The notes under the pieces are model-generated. The model was not told where the DNA came from. It worked only from the letters and a program-made list of their open reading frames with translations, and ran no database searches. A stretch of 64,000 nt of DNA from assembly GCF_001686925.1 (NCBI RefSeq), contig NZ_LVEN01000042.1, positions 310,001 through 374,000 on the forward strand, in the 5' to 3' direction. Positions 1 through 7,048 of the stretch are shown in pieces. Source of the stretch: Flavobacterium piscis (GTDB lineage: Bacteria > Bacteroidota > Bacteroidia > Flavobacteriales > Flavobacteriaceae). The first letter of the stretch is position 1; every line of letters begins with the position of its first letter. The position numbers and the translations under genes were made by a program.

Positions 1-857
1 CAGGTTCTACATTAGTGCTTATGCCTGGCGATTATCAGGTGTTTAAAGGTGAAATTATATTAGATAAGGGAATTACAATAAGAGGATTACGTGCGGGTGA
101 TAAACCAAAGTTATCTGTTAGATTTACGTTAAGTAGTAGCGCTTCTAATCTAAGTTTAATTGATCTGGATTTAGATGGAGAAAAAACCCAGGGAGATCTT
201 GTAAAAATTAATCAAGCCGGTACATATGGTAAAATCATAGTTAGCGGTTGTATCGTTGATAATTATCTAGGATCATTTGTTATTGCACCAACAGGTATCG
301 CTGCAAGAGTTGAATCAATTACAATAGATAATTGTGTTGTTACTGATTTCGGTTCAGGCGCTACTGGAGAGTTTATTGATTCGAGAGCAGCTTATTTTGC
401 AAGTATTGTTATAACAAAAAGCACATTTAATAATTGTGTTCCAGGAAGAGCCTTTATAAGAGAAGATCAAACAACAGCATTTGGTACAGGTCTTACAGCA
501 AATATATTAATTGATGGTTGTACATTCTATAAAGTTACAAATACAATTTCAGCAGGTGGATATCAAATACTATATGTTCGATTTTTGAATAATTCAACAA
601 TTGTTCGTAATTCGATATTTGCTGAAACAATCGCAAGATATATTAATCAGACAGCTACAAACGCTCCTGCATTTTCGAATAATAATTACTTTAATGCTCT
701 TACTTTAAATTTGGCAAATCCTACAGGAGCATTAAAATCTGATTCTTCAGGAAGTGCATTAAACCCGCAGTTTGCAAATGCTACAGGAGGCGATTTTACA
801 ATAAGTAATCAAACATTAAAAGACAACGGAGTGGGTGACCCTCGTTGGATAAAATAG
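1..857 (+). CDS. DUF4957/DUF5123-like beta-helix protein, C-terminal part
   Basis: The reading frame is open to the left edge of the window, so this is the 3' part of a longer gene; the GTG at 15 and the ATG at 21 are internal codons, not convincing starts. The product is rich in short beta-strand repeats (patterns such as ITIDNCVV, ILIDGCTFYKV and NNYFNAL), as in right-handed parallel beta-helix proteins. It ends in GVGDPRWIK, an ending I associate with DUF4957/DUF5123 proteins of Bacteroidota pectin-utilisation loci. These are secreted or surface proteins found beside pectate lyases. The family call rests on the repeat pattern and C-terminus only. A terminator hairpin follows at 880-916. 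Confidence 0.6.
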   Translation, partial: GSTLVLMPGDYQVFKGEIILDKGITIRGLRAGDKPKLSVRFTLSSSASNLSLIDLDLDGEKTQGDLVKINQAGTYGKIIVSGCIVDNYLGSFVIAPTGIAARVESITIDNCVVTDFGSGATGEFIDSRAAYFASIVITKSTFNNCVPGRAFIREDQTTAFGTGLTANILIDGCTFYKVTNTISAGGYQILYVRFLNNSTIVRNSIFAETIARYINQTATNAPAFSNNNYFNALTLNLANPTGALKSDSSGSALNPQFANATGGDFTISNQTLKDNGVGDPRWIK

Positions 858-879
858 TTCATTTTTAAGTGTTAGTTAG

Positions 880-916
880 AAAAAAGGGATGTAGCTTTAG
901 GCTATATCCCTTTTTT
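880..916 (+). terminator. Intrinsic terminator after the beta-helix gene
   Basis: The hairpin has arms AAAAAAGGGATGTAGC and GCTATATCCCTTTTTT around a 5-nt loop, with one G-U pair. The A/T-rich flanks allow it to act on either strand, so it may also stop transcription from the convergent pentapeptide gene. Confidence 0.8.
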
Positions 917-995
917 GATTTAAAATCAATTGGGTCAAAAGGTTTAAATCTCAACGGAAATCTGAGACTAAAAACTGTGACTGTAAACTTTTAAA

Positions 996-1568
996 TTATT
1001 CAATATCCAGATCAAATTTTTCTAATAATCCGGCAAGTGCGGCATGAGATACTTTGGTACTTTTTATTTTGTTTTCAGAGGGATCAAATGCATAATTTCG
1101 TGAACTTCTAAAATCGGTTTTTTCTAAAATACAATCCTGGAAAGTAGCATTGGCAAGATCACAATTTTTAAATACAACTAAAGACAAATCAGTATTTGAG
1201 AAATCGACATCTTTTATCGAGCAATCTATAAAGTATGTTTTCTTTAGTTTTTTGTAAATAAAAGTCGAATAATCAAGAAGGCAATCCTGAAAAGACATCG
1301 AAAACAAAAAGCTATTACTGGCACTAAAGTCAAGTCCCATTAATTTACAACCGATAAATTTGATGTTTTTTAATCCTGTATTTTTAAGAACAGAAAGCGA
1401 AAGATTGCAATTTTTAAAAGTACAATCTAAAAAATCGATAGAACTGAAATCGCTTTTAGAGAAGTTGCAATTGATAAAATCGCAGTTTATAAATTCATTA
1501 TCAGATAGTTTTTGATCTGAGTAATCAATAGTGTCAAAGGTTTTGTTCTGATGTAATGCAGTCTCCAT
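996..1568 (-). CDS. Pentapeptide repeat-containing protein
   Basis: The 190-residue product starts at METALHQ. A longer frame with an upstream start at 1628 exists but would run into the neighbouring gene, so the internal ATG at 1568 is preferred. From about residue 25 to 165 it has repeats of the A/C-(D/N)-(L/F)-x-x type, for example FINCDFINCNF, SKSDFSSIDFLDCTFKNCNLS and FSNTDLSLVVFKNCDLANATF, predicting a right-handed quadrilateral beta-helix. The family includes gyrase-protecting Qnr/MfpA proteins, but most members have no known role and nothing here indicates a target. The next gene on the same strand ends 41 bp upstream, so the two may be cotranscribed. Confidence 0.85.
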   Translation of the reverse strand: METALHQNKTFDTIDYSDQKLSDNEFINCDFINCNFSKSDFSSIDFLDCTFKNCNLSLSVLKNTGLKNIKFIGCKLMGLDFSASNSFLFSMSFQDCLLDYSTFIYKKLKKTYFIDCSIKDVDFSNTDLSLVVFKNCDLANATFQDCILEKTDFRSSRNYAFDPSENKIKSTKVSHAALAGLLEKFDLDIE

Positions 1569-1609
1569 AATAGTAAGTTGAGGTTTGAAAGAATTTAAAA
1601 AAAGGCTGT

Positions 1610-1810
1610 TTATTCTAATTCGATGCAATCGAAAACTTGATTTTTTAGAACTATTTCGTTTATTTCTTCTTCACTGTCAATTCTTAAAATGTTATCACAA
1701 TCTTCAAGATCAAAATTCCAAAAAGCATTCGGTAGTAATTCTTGAAGCAATGCATTTGCGAATTCTAATTTCGAATTTGTATCAACGGAAGTCTTAAAAA
1801 CATAAATCAT
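1610..1810 (-). CDS. Small acidic conserved protein, function unknown
   Basis: A 66-residue protein beginning MIYVFKTSV. The layout, a short beta strand, a helix (LEFANALLQELL) and the segment WNFDLEDCDNILRI, resembles the ferredoxin-like fold of small heavy-metal-associated-type proteins, but the metal-binding CxxC is absent. I recall similar short proteins in Flavobacteria without an assigned role. It lies 41 bp upstream of the pentapeptide gene on the same strand and may form a transcription unit with it. Confidence 0.65.
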   Translation of the reverse strand: MIYVFKTSVDTNSKLEFANALLQELLPNAFWNFDLEDCDNILRIDSEEEINEIVLKNQVFDCIELE

Positions 1811-1881
1811 AGTTTGCTTTTTTTTTACTTGGCAAATTTCAATAAATGCTTTTCGTTTTGATAGGATTCTGCAAGCAATAA

Positions 1882-2808
1882 TTAGGACTTATCAATCAAT
1901 TTTCGATACTGGATAGGAGTGATTCCTTCAAATTTTTTAAAAAACCGACTAAAGTAAGAATGATCTTCATGACCTACCTGCATTGCTATTTCGCTTACAG
2001 AAAGAGAGGTTTGAAAGAGTAAATATTTCGCTTCTAACAAAATGGTTTCATCAATCCATGTGGCTGCGGTTTTGTTTGTGATGGCCTTTACGGATTTATT
2101 CAAATGATTTGGAGTAACATTGAGTAAAGAAGCATAATAATTGACCTGATGATGTGTTTTGATATTGGTATAAATAAGCTCTTTAAACTTATTGGTAATC
2201 ACTTCAGCAGCAGAAATACTTTTAGCACTTTTAACCGAATTTTTATTCATTTCATAAAACAATGTAATCAAATACGATTGCACAATATTGAGATTTGCGC
2301 TTGAAGTTTCTGAATATTCTTTGTGAAGTCGCTTAAGAATGGCTGTAATATCAGTAACATCGTTAACATCCAGCGTGATTTTGGGATTACCGGAAATTTT
2401 CATGAAATCAAATTCATTGATCATTTCACGGCTGCCGTATTTTCCAATTAAAATATCAGGATGAAATTGGCATATAAAGCCTTTGTGTATATTGTTAATA
2501 TTTTCAAGAGAGAAAATCTGTCCAGCCGGTATCACGATGATTTCATTATCGGTAGAAGTATATTCCTGATACCCCAATTTCATAACATGCAGACCTGAGG
2601 AAATAAAAATTAAGGTATGACAAGAATGTTTAGAAGGTGGAACAGGATGCTGCATTTGCATCATGTCCTCAATTTCAAGACAGAAAAAATGATCCGAATT
2701 TGATTTGAAAAGCAAATGAATAGGATTGTCTTCTCCCAGAAACTTCTCGCGAAATCCTGTTGGGCTATAGGTTTTTATTTTCTCAATTGTTTTTGCCTTC
2801 ATATTCAA
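1882..2808 (-). CDS. AraC family transcriptional regulator
   Basis: The 308-residue product has an N-terminal cupin-like sensing region (to about residue 175) and a C-terminal double helix-turn-helix (about 215-305). The second HTH shows the family signature VSEIAMQVGHEDHSYFSRFF followed by GITPIQYR. The start codon overlaps the stop of the upstream DUF6642 gene by 4 bp (ATGA arrangement), so the two are translationally coupled. The effector is unknown; AraC proteins of this layout usually bind a small molecule and activate nearby genes. Confidence 0.9.
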   Translation of the reverse strand: MNMKAKTIEKIKTYSPTGFREKFLGEDNPIHLLFKSNSDHFFCLEIEDMMQMQHPVPPSKHSCHTLIFISSGLHVMKLGYQEYTSTDNEIIVIPAGQIFSLENINNIHKGFICQFHPDILIGKYGSREMINEFDFMKISGNPKITLDVNDVTDITAILKRLHKEYSETSSANLNIVQSYLITLFYEMNKNSVKSAKSISAAEVITNKFKELIYTNIKTHHQVNYYASLLNVTPNHLNKSVKAITNKTAATWIDETILLEAKYLLFQTSLSVSEIAMQVGHEDHSYFSRFFKKFEGITPIQYRKLIDKS

Positions 2809-3368
2809 TAATACAATCTAAAATCGAGTAATTTGCACAAAGCATAATGTTTTTGATACAATTCTTCTACCACTTCGGTAATATCATCATTATCCTGATA
2901 CAAACTAAAAAAGGCTTTGTCGATTGTGCTGGAACTGGCAATTTTATTATAAGTAGATCCGTAACCTGAAATAGCGCGCGCACCGGTGATGTCCAGAAAG
3001 TATTGAGCTTCTTCGTCATTTAAATCCAAAACCTTTAGATTGGCAAAATGAATGATTTTACCTTTCATTTTTCCTTCAAAAAGTTCAGCTATTTCTTCGA
3101 GACTGTAATAGTAATCGTGCAGGCAAATAGTATTGGCTTCACCTGGCATTACCAAATAGATGATTTCATAATCTTTAAAATTATGATCTTCGTAAAGCAA
3201 CACATTCAAACTTTCTTCAAGACCTTCAATTGTATCGCAGGTTTTATAAATACTGGCAATACCCTGATCAATAGCAATTTCTTCCAGGTTCTTTACTACG
3301 AGGGTCTCTCTGTCGTCGTCTACGTCTGGAACACCTTCGAGGCAGAAGATGAATTTTTCGTAATCCAT
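2805..3368 (-). CDS. DUF6642 family protein
   Basis: An acidic 187-residue protein beginning MDYEKFIFCLEGVPDVDDD. The segments EGVPDVDDD, YEIIYLVMPGE and LDITGARAISGYGS match the general look of the DUF6642 family, which resembles CHAT/caspase-like alpha-beta folds (a strand followed by a polar loop), but I do not see an obvious His/Cys dyad. It is the first gene of a two-gene unit with the AraC regulator (4-bp overlap), suggesting a linked role in sensing or response. The biochemical function is unknown. Confidence 0.7.
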   Translation of the reverse strand: MDYEKFIFCLEGVPDVDDDRETLVVKNLEEIAIDQGIASIYKTCDTIEGLEESLNVLLYEDHNFKDYEIIYLVMPGEANTICLHDYYYSLEEIAELFEGKMKGKIIHFANLKVLDLNDEEAQYFLDITGARAISGYGSTYNKIASSSTIDKAFFSLYQDNDDITEVVEELYQKHYALCKLLDFRLYY

Positions 3369-3567
3369 ACTATTGTGTTTCGGGTTGCTGATAAGTCTTT
3401 GTTTTTCCTATCTCACAAAAGTATTTTTTATTGTCGAAAAACTGCTATCAGAAAAGTTTTTTAACGCATTTTTGACATTGAATAAATAATCTCCTTTTGC
3501 TATAAACACAATCTAAATTAGATATAAAGTAATGTGATAAAATCTTTTACAAGAAGAGGTAAGCAAT

Positions 3568-3764
3568 CTAATTTTTAAATCGCTGAGAATAAATGTTAAT
3601 GCCAAAAATAATTGCTGATGTTACAAATGGCACAAAAGCAGAGATTTGCCAAAAAAGTTCTGTTCCGGTTTTTAGTCCTGTATTTGATATGGAGAAGATT
3701 CCTAGACCAATAAAAAAAGACAAATAATTAATAGAAAAAATTGAATTTTATAGTTGATCTTCAT
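3568..3764 (-). pseudogene. Small membrane protein, frameshifted at a homopolymer
   Basis: From the ATG at 3764 the frame reads MKINYKIQFFLLIICLFLLV and then stops. A second frame continues FIGLGIFSISNTGLKTG and runs to a stop at 3568 with two hydrophobic stretches, ending FGINIYSQRFKN. Adding one base to the run of seven A on the + strand (3712-3718; T on the coding strand) restores one 65-residue protein with two membrane segments. The disruption could be a real mutation, slipped-strand phase variation, or a sequencing error. Apart from this gene, the 3369-3797 interval shows nothing else. Confidence 0.6.
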
Positions 3765-3797
3765 GTTTTATGATTTTTATAAAAGTAATAAAAATAG

Positions 3798-4187
3798 TTA
3801 CTCAGCCCTATTCAGTATCCAGAATTTCTGCCACCATTTTGGTGCGGCCTCTTGTAAAGTTGCGGCATAATTGATAATGGTTGATGCTCTTTTATTGCCG
3901 CAAGCAGCACATAAAGAAGCTTTGGGAGTTCTGTACGGTTTAGAACAATTTTCGCATTCAGAACCGTATAAGTCGATACGATGGTGCATGATTGCATTAG
4001 GACTGGTCTCTTCAAATCCTGTTAAATTTTTATAATAGTCAAGCAGGTCTTTAAATCGTTTTTTTCTGGTCATACTACATTTCCCTGTTTGAAAACCATC
4101 TCGATATAGTTTAGAGGCTACTTTATATTCCTCTTCATTAAGCATAGGAACTTCCATTTTGCAACGCCAACACCAAAGATTTTTCAT
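3798..4187 (-). CDS. Zinc-ribbon-like conserved protein
   Basis: A 129-residue protein with an N-terminal CWRC motif (LWCWRCK) and two C-terminal Cys pairs, CENC (YGSECENCSKPYRTP) and CAAC (SLCAACGNKR). The four C-terminal cysteines in CxxC-(12)-CxxC spacing predict a structural zinc site. I know similar uncharacterised proteins in Bacteroidota but no assigned function. It stands alone, with a 250-bp gap upstream on the minus strand. Confidence 0.7.
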   Translation of the reverse strand: MKNLWCWRCKMEVPMLNEEEYKVASKLYRDGFQTGKCSMTRKKRFKDLLDYYKNLTGFEETSPNAIMHHRIDLYGSECENCSKPYRTPKASLCAACGNKRASTIINYAATLQEAAPKWWQKFWILNRAE

Positions 4188-4381
4188 AGTTTTCTTTTTC
4201 AGGTTTGAAATGTATAATGAGTATCTTTTTTAATTTTTAAGTAAATGTTTTGCTAATTTATAATCGTTTGTTGAGAATTATTTACGGTTTCTCACATTCG
4301 GTAAACAAAATTCGTTTTTTTAACATTTATAACACTACGTAGAAATACCTGATTTTAAAGAGAAAATGTAAAATTATAGAT

Positions 4382-4413
4382 AAAAAAATGCGGATTAGTT
4401 TGTACCAATCCGC
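4382..4413 (-). terminator. Terminator after the SMR gene
   Basis: Arms GCGGATT and AATCCGC enclose a 10-nt loop. On the minus strand the hairpin is followed by a run of seven T. It lies 27 bp downstream of the SMR stop codon. Confidence 0.8.
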
Positions 4414-4439
4414 TTGTCTTATATGCTAAATGATATATT

Positions 4440-4766
4440 TTAGTGAGATACCGCTTTTAAACCTATAATTGAACCAATAAGCGTTGTAATAAAAAAGAGT
4501 CGCCAGAAATTAGCAGGATCTTTAAATACTAGAATGCCAATTAAAACAGTTCCAACAGCTCCAATACCTGTCCAAACGGCATATGCGGTACCAATAGGTA
4601 AAGTTTGTGTCGCTTTCATTAAAAGTCCCATACTTACAATAAGCGATATTAAAAATCCCGTATACCACATGTACATTTCGTTTCCGGTAGTTTCTTTTGC
4701 TTTTCCTAAACACAATGTAAAACCCACTTCAAATAAGCCGGCAATAATCAAAATAATCCAGTTCAT
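4440..4766 (-). CDS. SMR family exporter, Gdx/SugE-like
   Basis: A 108-residue, four-helix small multidrug resistance protein. The ATG at 4766 (MNWIILIIAGLFEVGF) is chosen over an in-frame TTG at 4781. Glu13 in helix 1 is the proton/substrate-coupling residue of the family. The helix 2-3 region TLPIGTAYAVWTGIGAVGT is characteristic of the Gdx (SugE) branch, which exports guanidinium and small quaternary ammonium ions as an antiparallel dimer in the inner membrane. Only one SMR gene is present, as expected for a homodimeric Gdx. No guanidine riboswitch was recognised upstream. The Crp/Fnr gene 65 bp upstream on the same strand may be cotranscribed. Confidence 0.88.
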   Translation of the reverse strand: MNWIILIIAGLFEVGFTLCLGKAKETTGNEMYMWYTGFLISLIVSMGLLMKATQTLPIGTAYAVWTGIGAVGTVLIGILVFKDPANFWRLFFITTLIGSIIGLKAVSH

Positions 4767-4831
4767 ATCTTTTTTTTGCAAAGGTTAGAAAAGGAATTGG
4801 CAGGGAATTTTACATTTGTTAAAAAATGAAA

Positions 4832-5395
4832 CTATTTTATTTCGGCGCGAATTCTACTCAAACTCACTTGAGAAATTCCTAAGTAAGAGGCAATATGTCC
4901 CAATTGTACACGCTGAATTAAGTGCGGATAATCAGCAAGTAATTCTTTATAGCGTTCTGTAGCAGTACGAAACTGGCGCGAGATCAGGCGTTCTTCGGTT
5001 TTTACAAGTTCTTTTTCGGCAAATTTTCGTCCCCAGTTGGCAATGTGTATATCTTCTTCAAAGAGTTTTTGCAGTTTTTCAGACTTTAATTCATATAAAT
5101 CACAGTCTTCCAGAAGTTCAATATCTTCATATCCTTTCTGGTTGGCGACATAACTTTTCATTGATAAAACCGTATCTCCTTCTTTACCAAACCAAAAAGT
5201 AACCTCGTTATCATCACGATTGGCATATGCTCTTGCAATTCCCTTTCGAATAAAATAAATAGTGGTTTCAATTTTATCAGCACGCAATAAAATATGACCT
5301 TTAGAGAAACGCACTTCTTTTACACAATTTTGAAGTTTTAGTTTTGAAAGTTCCGGAAGAGGATAGATCAGGTCAAGAATTTGGTCTATTTCCAT
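4832..5395 (-). CDS. Crp/Fnr family transcriptional regulator
   Basis: A 187-residue protein with an N-terminal cyclic-nucleotide-binding-type beta-barrel (about 10-115, including IYFIRKGIARAYANRD) and a C-terminal region ending LGHIASYLGISQVSLSRIRAEIK, the winged-helix recognition segment. There are no Fe-S cysteines of the FNR type. This short branch is common in Bacteroidota and usually regulates an adjacent gene, here probably the SMR exporter downstream. Confidence 0.88.
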   Translation of the reverse strand: MEIDQILDLIYPLPELSKLKLQNCVKEVRFSKGHILLRADKIETTIYFIRKGIARAYANRDDNEVTFWFGKEGDTVLSMKSYVANQKGYEDIELLEDCDLYELKSEKLQKLFEEDIHIANWGRKFAEKELVKTEERLISRQFRTATERYKELLADYPHLIQRVQLGHIASYLGISQVSLSRIRAEIK

Positions 5396-5425
5396 GTTAT
5401 GTTTTTATTTTAAAATGTTTTAAAT

Positions 5426-5492
5426 CAAGCCACAGATTAAAGAGATTATAAAAAATCTGCCAGATCTGCTAAATCTGCGTGAAAAATATCTA
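5426..5492. repeat. Intergenic repeat of the 'aaatctgc' type
   Basis: The gap between the MocR and Crp/Fnr genes holds a low-complexity segment with GCCACAGATTAAAGAG and repeated ATCTGC words (ATCTGCCAGATCTGCTAAAT), then GCGTG. I recognise this as an intergenic repeat style seen in Flavobacterium; only one copy is in this window. Confidence 0.4.
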
Positions 5493-5502
5493 ACACTTAG
5501 AT

Positions 5503-7005
5503 TTATAAAATAGCATCAAGAGACTGTCGTAAAATAGTTACGGCATTTTCCATTTCCGTTTGATCAAAATTTCCAAAACCTAAACGGGTTGCCGTAAGAT
5601 CTTTGGTTTGATATAAAACTGTTTTGGGCAAAAATAATCCATTTGCGGCACATTGTTTCTGCAATTGTATCAAATTAAAGTGATCCAGCCATTCTACCCA
5701 AATCGCCAAACCTCTTAACGGAACCTGAAATTTGATTTTTCCTTCCAGTTTTTCTTTCAATAATAAAACAAAATTATCCCTGCGTTCTTTGTAGATTTTT
5801 TTGTTTTTTTTCGAAAGACGATGCACTTCGCCTTCCTTGATCCAATCAGTTAAAACCTGTTCCTTGATAACATCAATTCCGGATTCGAGAATGTTTTGAT
5901 GTTTTTCGAGTTCTCTTATAAAAGCAGATGGTGCAGCGATAAATCCGTAACCAAATCCTGCCGGTAAAGATCTTCCAAACGATCCGATGTAAACCACTCT
6001 TTCGTTTGAATCTAAGGCGGCGAGAGGCAGAACGGGATTATTGTCATAATGAAAATCAAAATCGTAATCATCTTCAATAATCACAAATCCGTAGCGATTG
6101 GCCAGTTCCAGAACTTCCATTCGTCTTTTTGCACTCAATGAAGTTGTTGTTGGATAATGATAATTCGAAGTTAAATACAAAATCCTGATTTGATGTTGCT
6201 CGCAAATTTGTTTTAACTGTTGGGTATCGATGCCGTCTTTATCAACGGGTATTGTAATAATTTGTGCACCACTGTAAGACAATGTCATATTAGAAATATA
6301 ATATCCCGGAGAAGCCACCACCACTTTATCGCCTGGAGAAATGAGTAGTTTGGTCACGAGATACAAACTAATTTCATGACTGCTTGTAGTCAATAAATTC
6401 GAGGTCGAAATACGAATTCCTCTTGTTAAGTTTAAAAAATTAGAAAACTGGGTTTTAAAATTCAAATGCGATTGCGCCTGAATTTGTTCCCAGGTTTTGG
6501 TGGTTTTTTGGTTTTTTAATTTAGAAACATACAATCTTGCCAGAACATCGCTTTGTACCAATCGCAAATCAGGCAAACCATCATTAAACTGATAAGGCAA
6601 ATCGCTGGTTTCTTTTGGGTTTTCAAGAATTGTAGAATGTTTAAAAGTAAAACCTTCGTTTGCTTTTGATACATTTTTACTTTCGTCAGTAAAATCGGCT
6701 TTGTTCTTTTGTTGTTTTTCAGATAATATAAAGGTTCCCTTGTTGGGCAAAATTTCGATCCAGCCTTGCAATTCGAGATCCTGAAAAGCTTTGATCAGGG
6801 TATTTCTGTTTACTTCTAATACTTTACATAATATGCGGGTTCCCGGAAGTTTTGTGCCTTCAGGAAGCAACCCAATTTGTATTGCTTTTATAAACTCAAA
6901 AACGATTTGCAAATACAAAGCGGTAGTTTCTTCAGGCTTGAGCTGAATGAAACTTTTAAAAGGAATTTGAACCGGACTATCCATTTTTGTAAAACTGGTA
7001 TACAT
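5503..7005 (-). CDS. MocR/PdxR-type regulator with Arg at the PLP-lysine position
   Basis: A 500-residue fusion of an N-terminal GntR winged helix (about 25-95, with LYLQIVFEFIKAIQIG and GTRILCKVLEVNRNTLIKAF) and a fold-type I aminotransferase domain (about 135-498). The aspartate contacting the pyridine nitrogen is present in IIEDDYDFDFHY (311-320). The motif that normally carries the Schiff-base lysine (GTFSKSL) reads YIGSFGRSLPAG, so Arg345 replaces Lys. The protein therefore should not form the usual internal aldimine and may sense another ligand or bind PLP non-covalently. It is divergent from the TonB receptor gene with a 43-bp shared intergenic region containing an inverted repeat. Confidence 0.9.
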   Translation of the reverse strand: MYTSFTKMDSPVQIPFKSFIQLKPEETTALYLQIVFEFIKAIQIGLLPEGTKLPGTRILCKVLEVNRNTLIKAFQDLELQGWIEILPNKGTFILSEKQQKNKADFTDESKNVSKANEGFTFKHSTILENPKETSDLPYQFNDGLPDLRLVQSDVLARLYVSKLKNQKTTKTWEQIQAQSHLNFKTQFSNFLNLTRGIRISTSNLLTTSSHEISLYLVTKLLISPGDKVVVASPGYYISNMTLSYSGAQIITIPVDKDGIDTQQLKQICEQHQIRILYLTSNYHYPTTTSLSAKRRMEVLELANRYGFVIIEDDYDFDFHYDNNPVLPLAALDSNERVVYIGSFGRSLPAGFGYGFIAAPSAFIRELEKHQNILESGIDVIKEQVLTDWIKEGEVHRLSKKNKKIYKERRDNFVLLLKEKLEGKIKFQVPLRGLAIWVEWLDHFNLIQLQKQCAANGLFLPKTVLYQTKDLTATRLGFGNFDQTEMENAVTILRQSLDAIL

Positions 7006-7006
7006 T

Positions 7007-7028
7007 AGTAGTACGGCAAGATACTACT
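7007..7028. promoter_or_regulatory. Inverted repeat, candidate MocR operator
   Basis: Perfect 7-bp arms AGTAGTA (7007-7013) and TACTACT (7022-7028) are separated by 8 bp. The right arm overlaps the TACTTTTG promoter element of the TonB receptor, and the left arm starts 1 bp from the MocR start codon. The position suits a repressor acting on both divergent genes. Confidence 0.55.
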
Positions 7029-7032
7029 TTTG
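7025..7032 (+). promoter_or_regulatory. Bacteroidota -7 element for the TonB receptor gene
   Basis: TACTTTTG matches the TAnnTTTG consensus and lies 16 bp before the receptor ATG. I do not see a convincing -33 TTG at the usual distance. Confidence 0.55.
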
Positions 7033-7048
7033 CAAAAAATTAAAACAA

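Noticed and set aside
1585..1797. Plus-strand open frame opposite the 66-aa gene
   Set aside because: Antisense shadow of two minus-strand genes, Leu/Phe-rich without a family.
3048..3464. 138-aa plus-strand open frame
   Set aside because: Antisense to the DUF6642 gene; Phe-rich shadow sequence.
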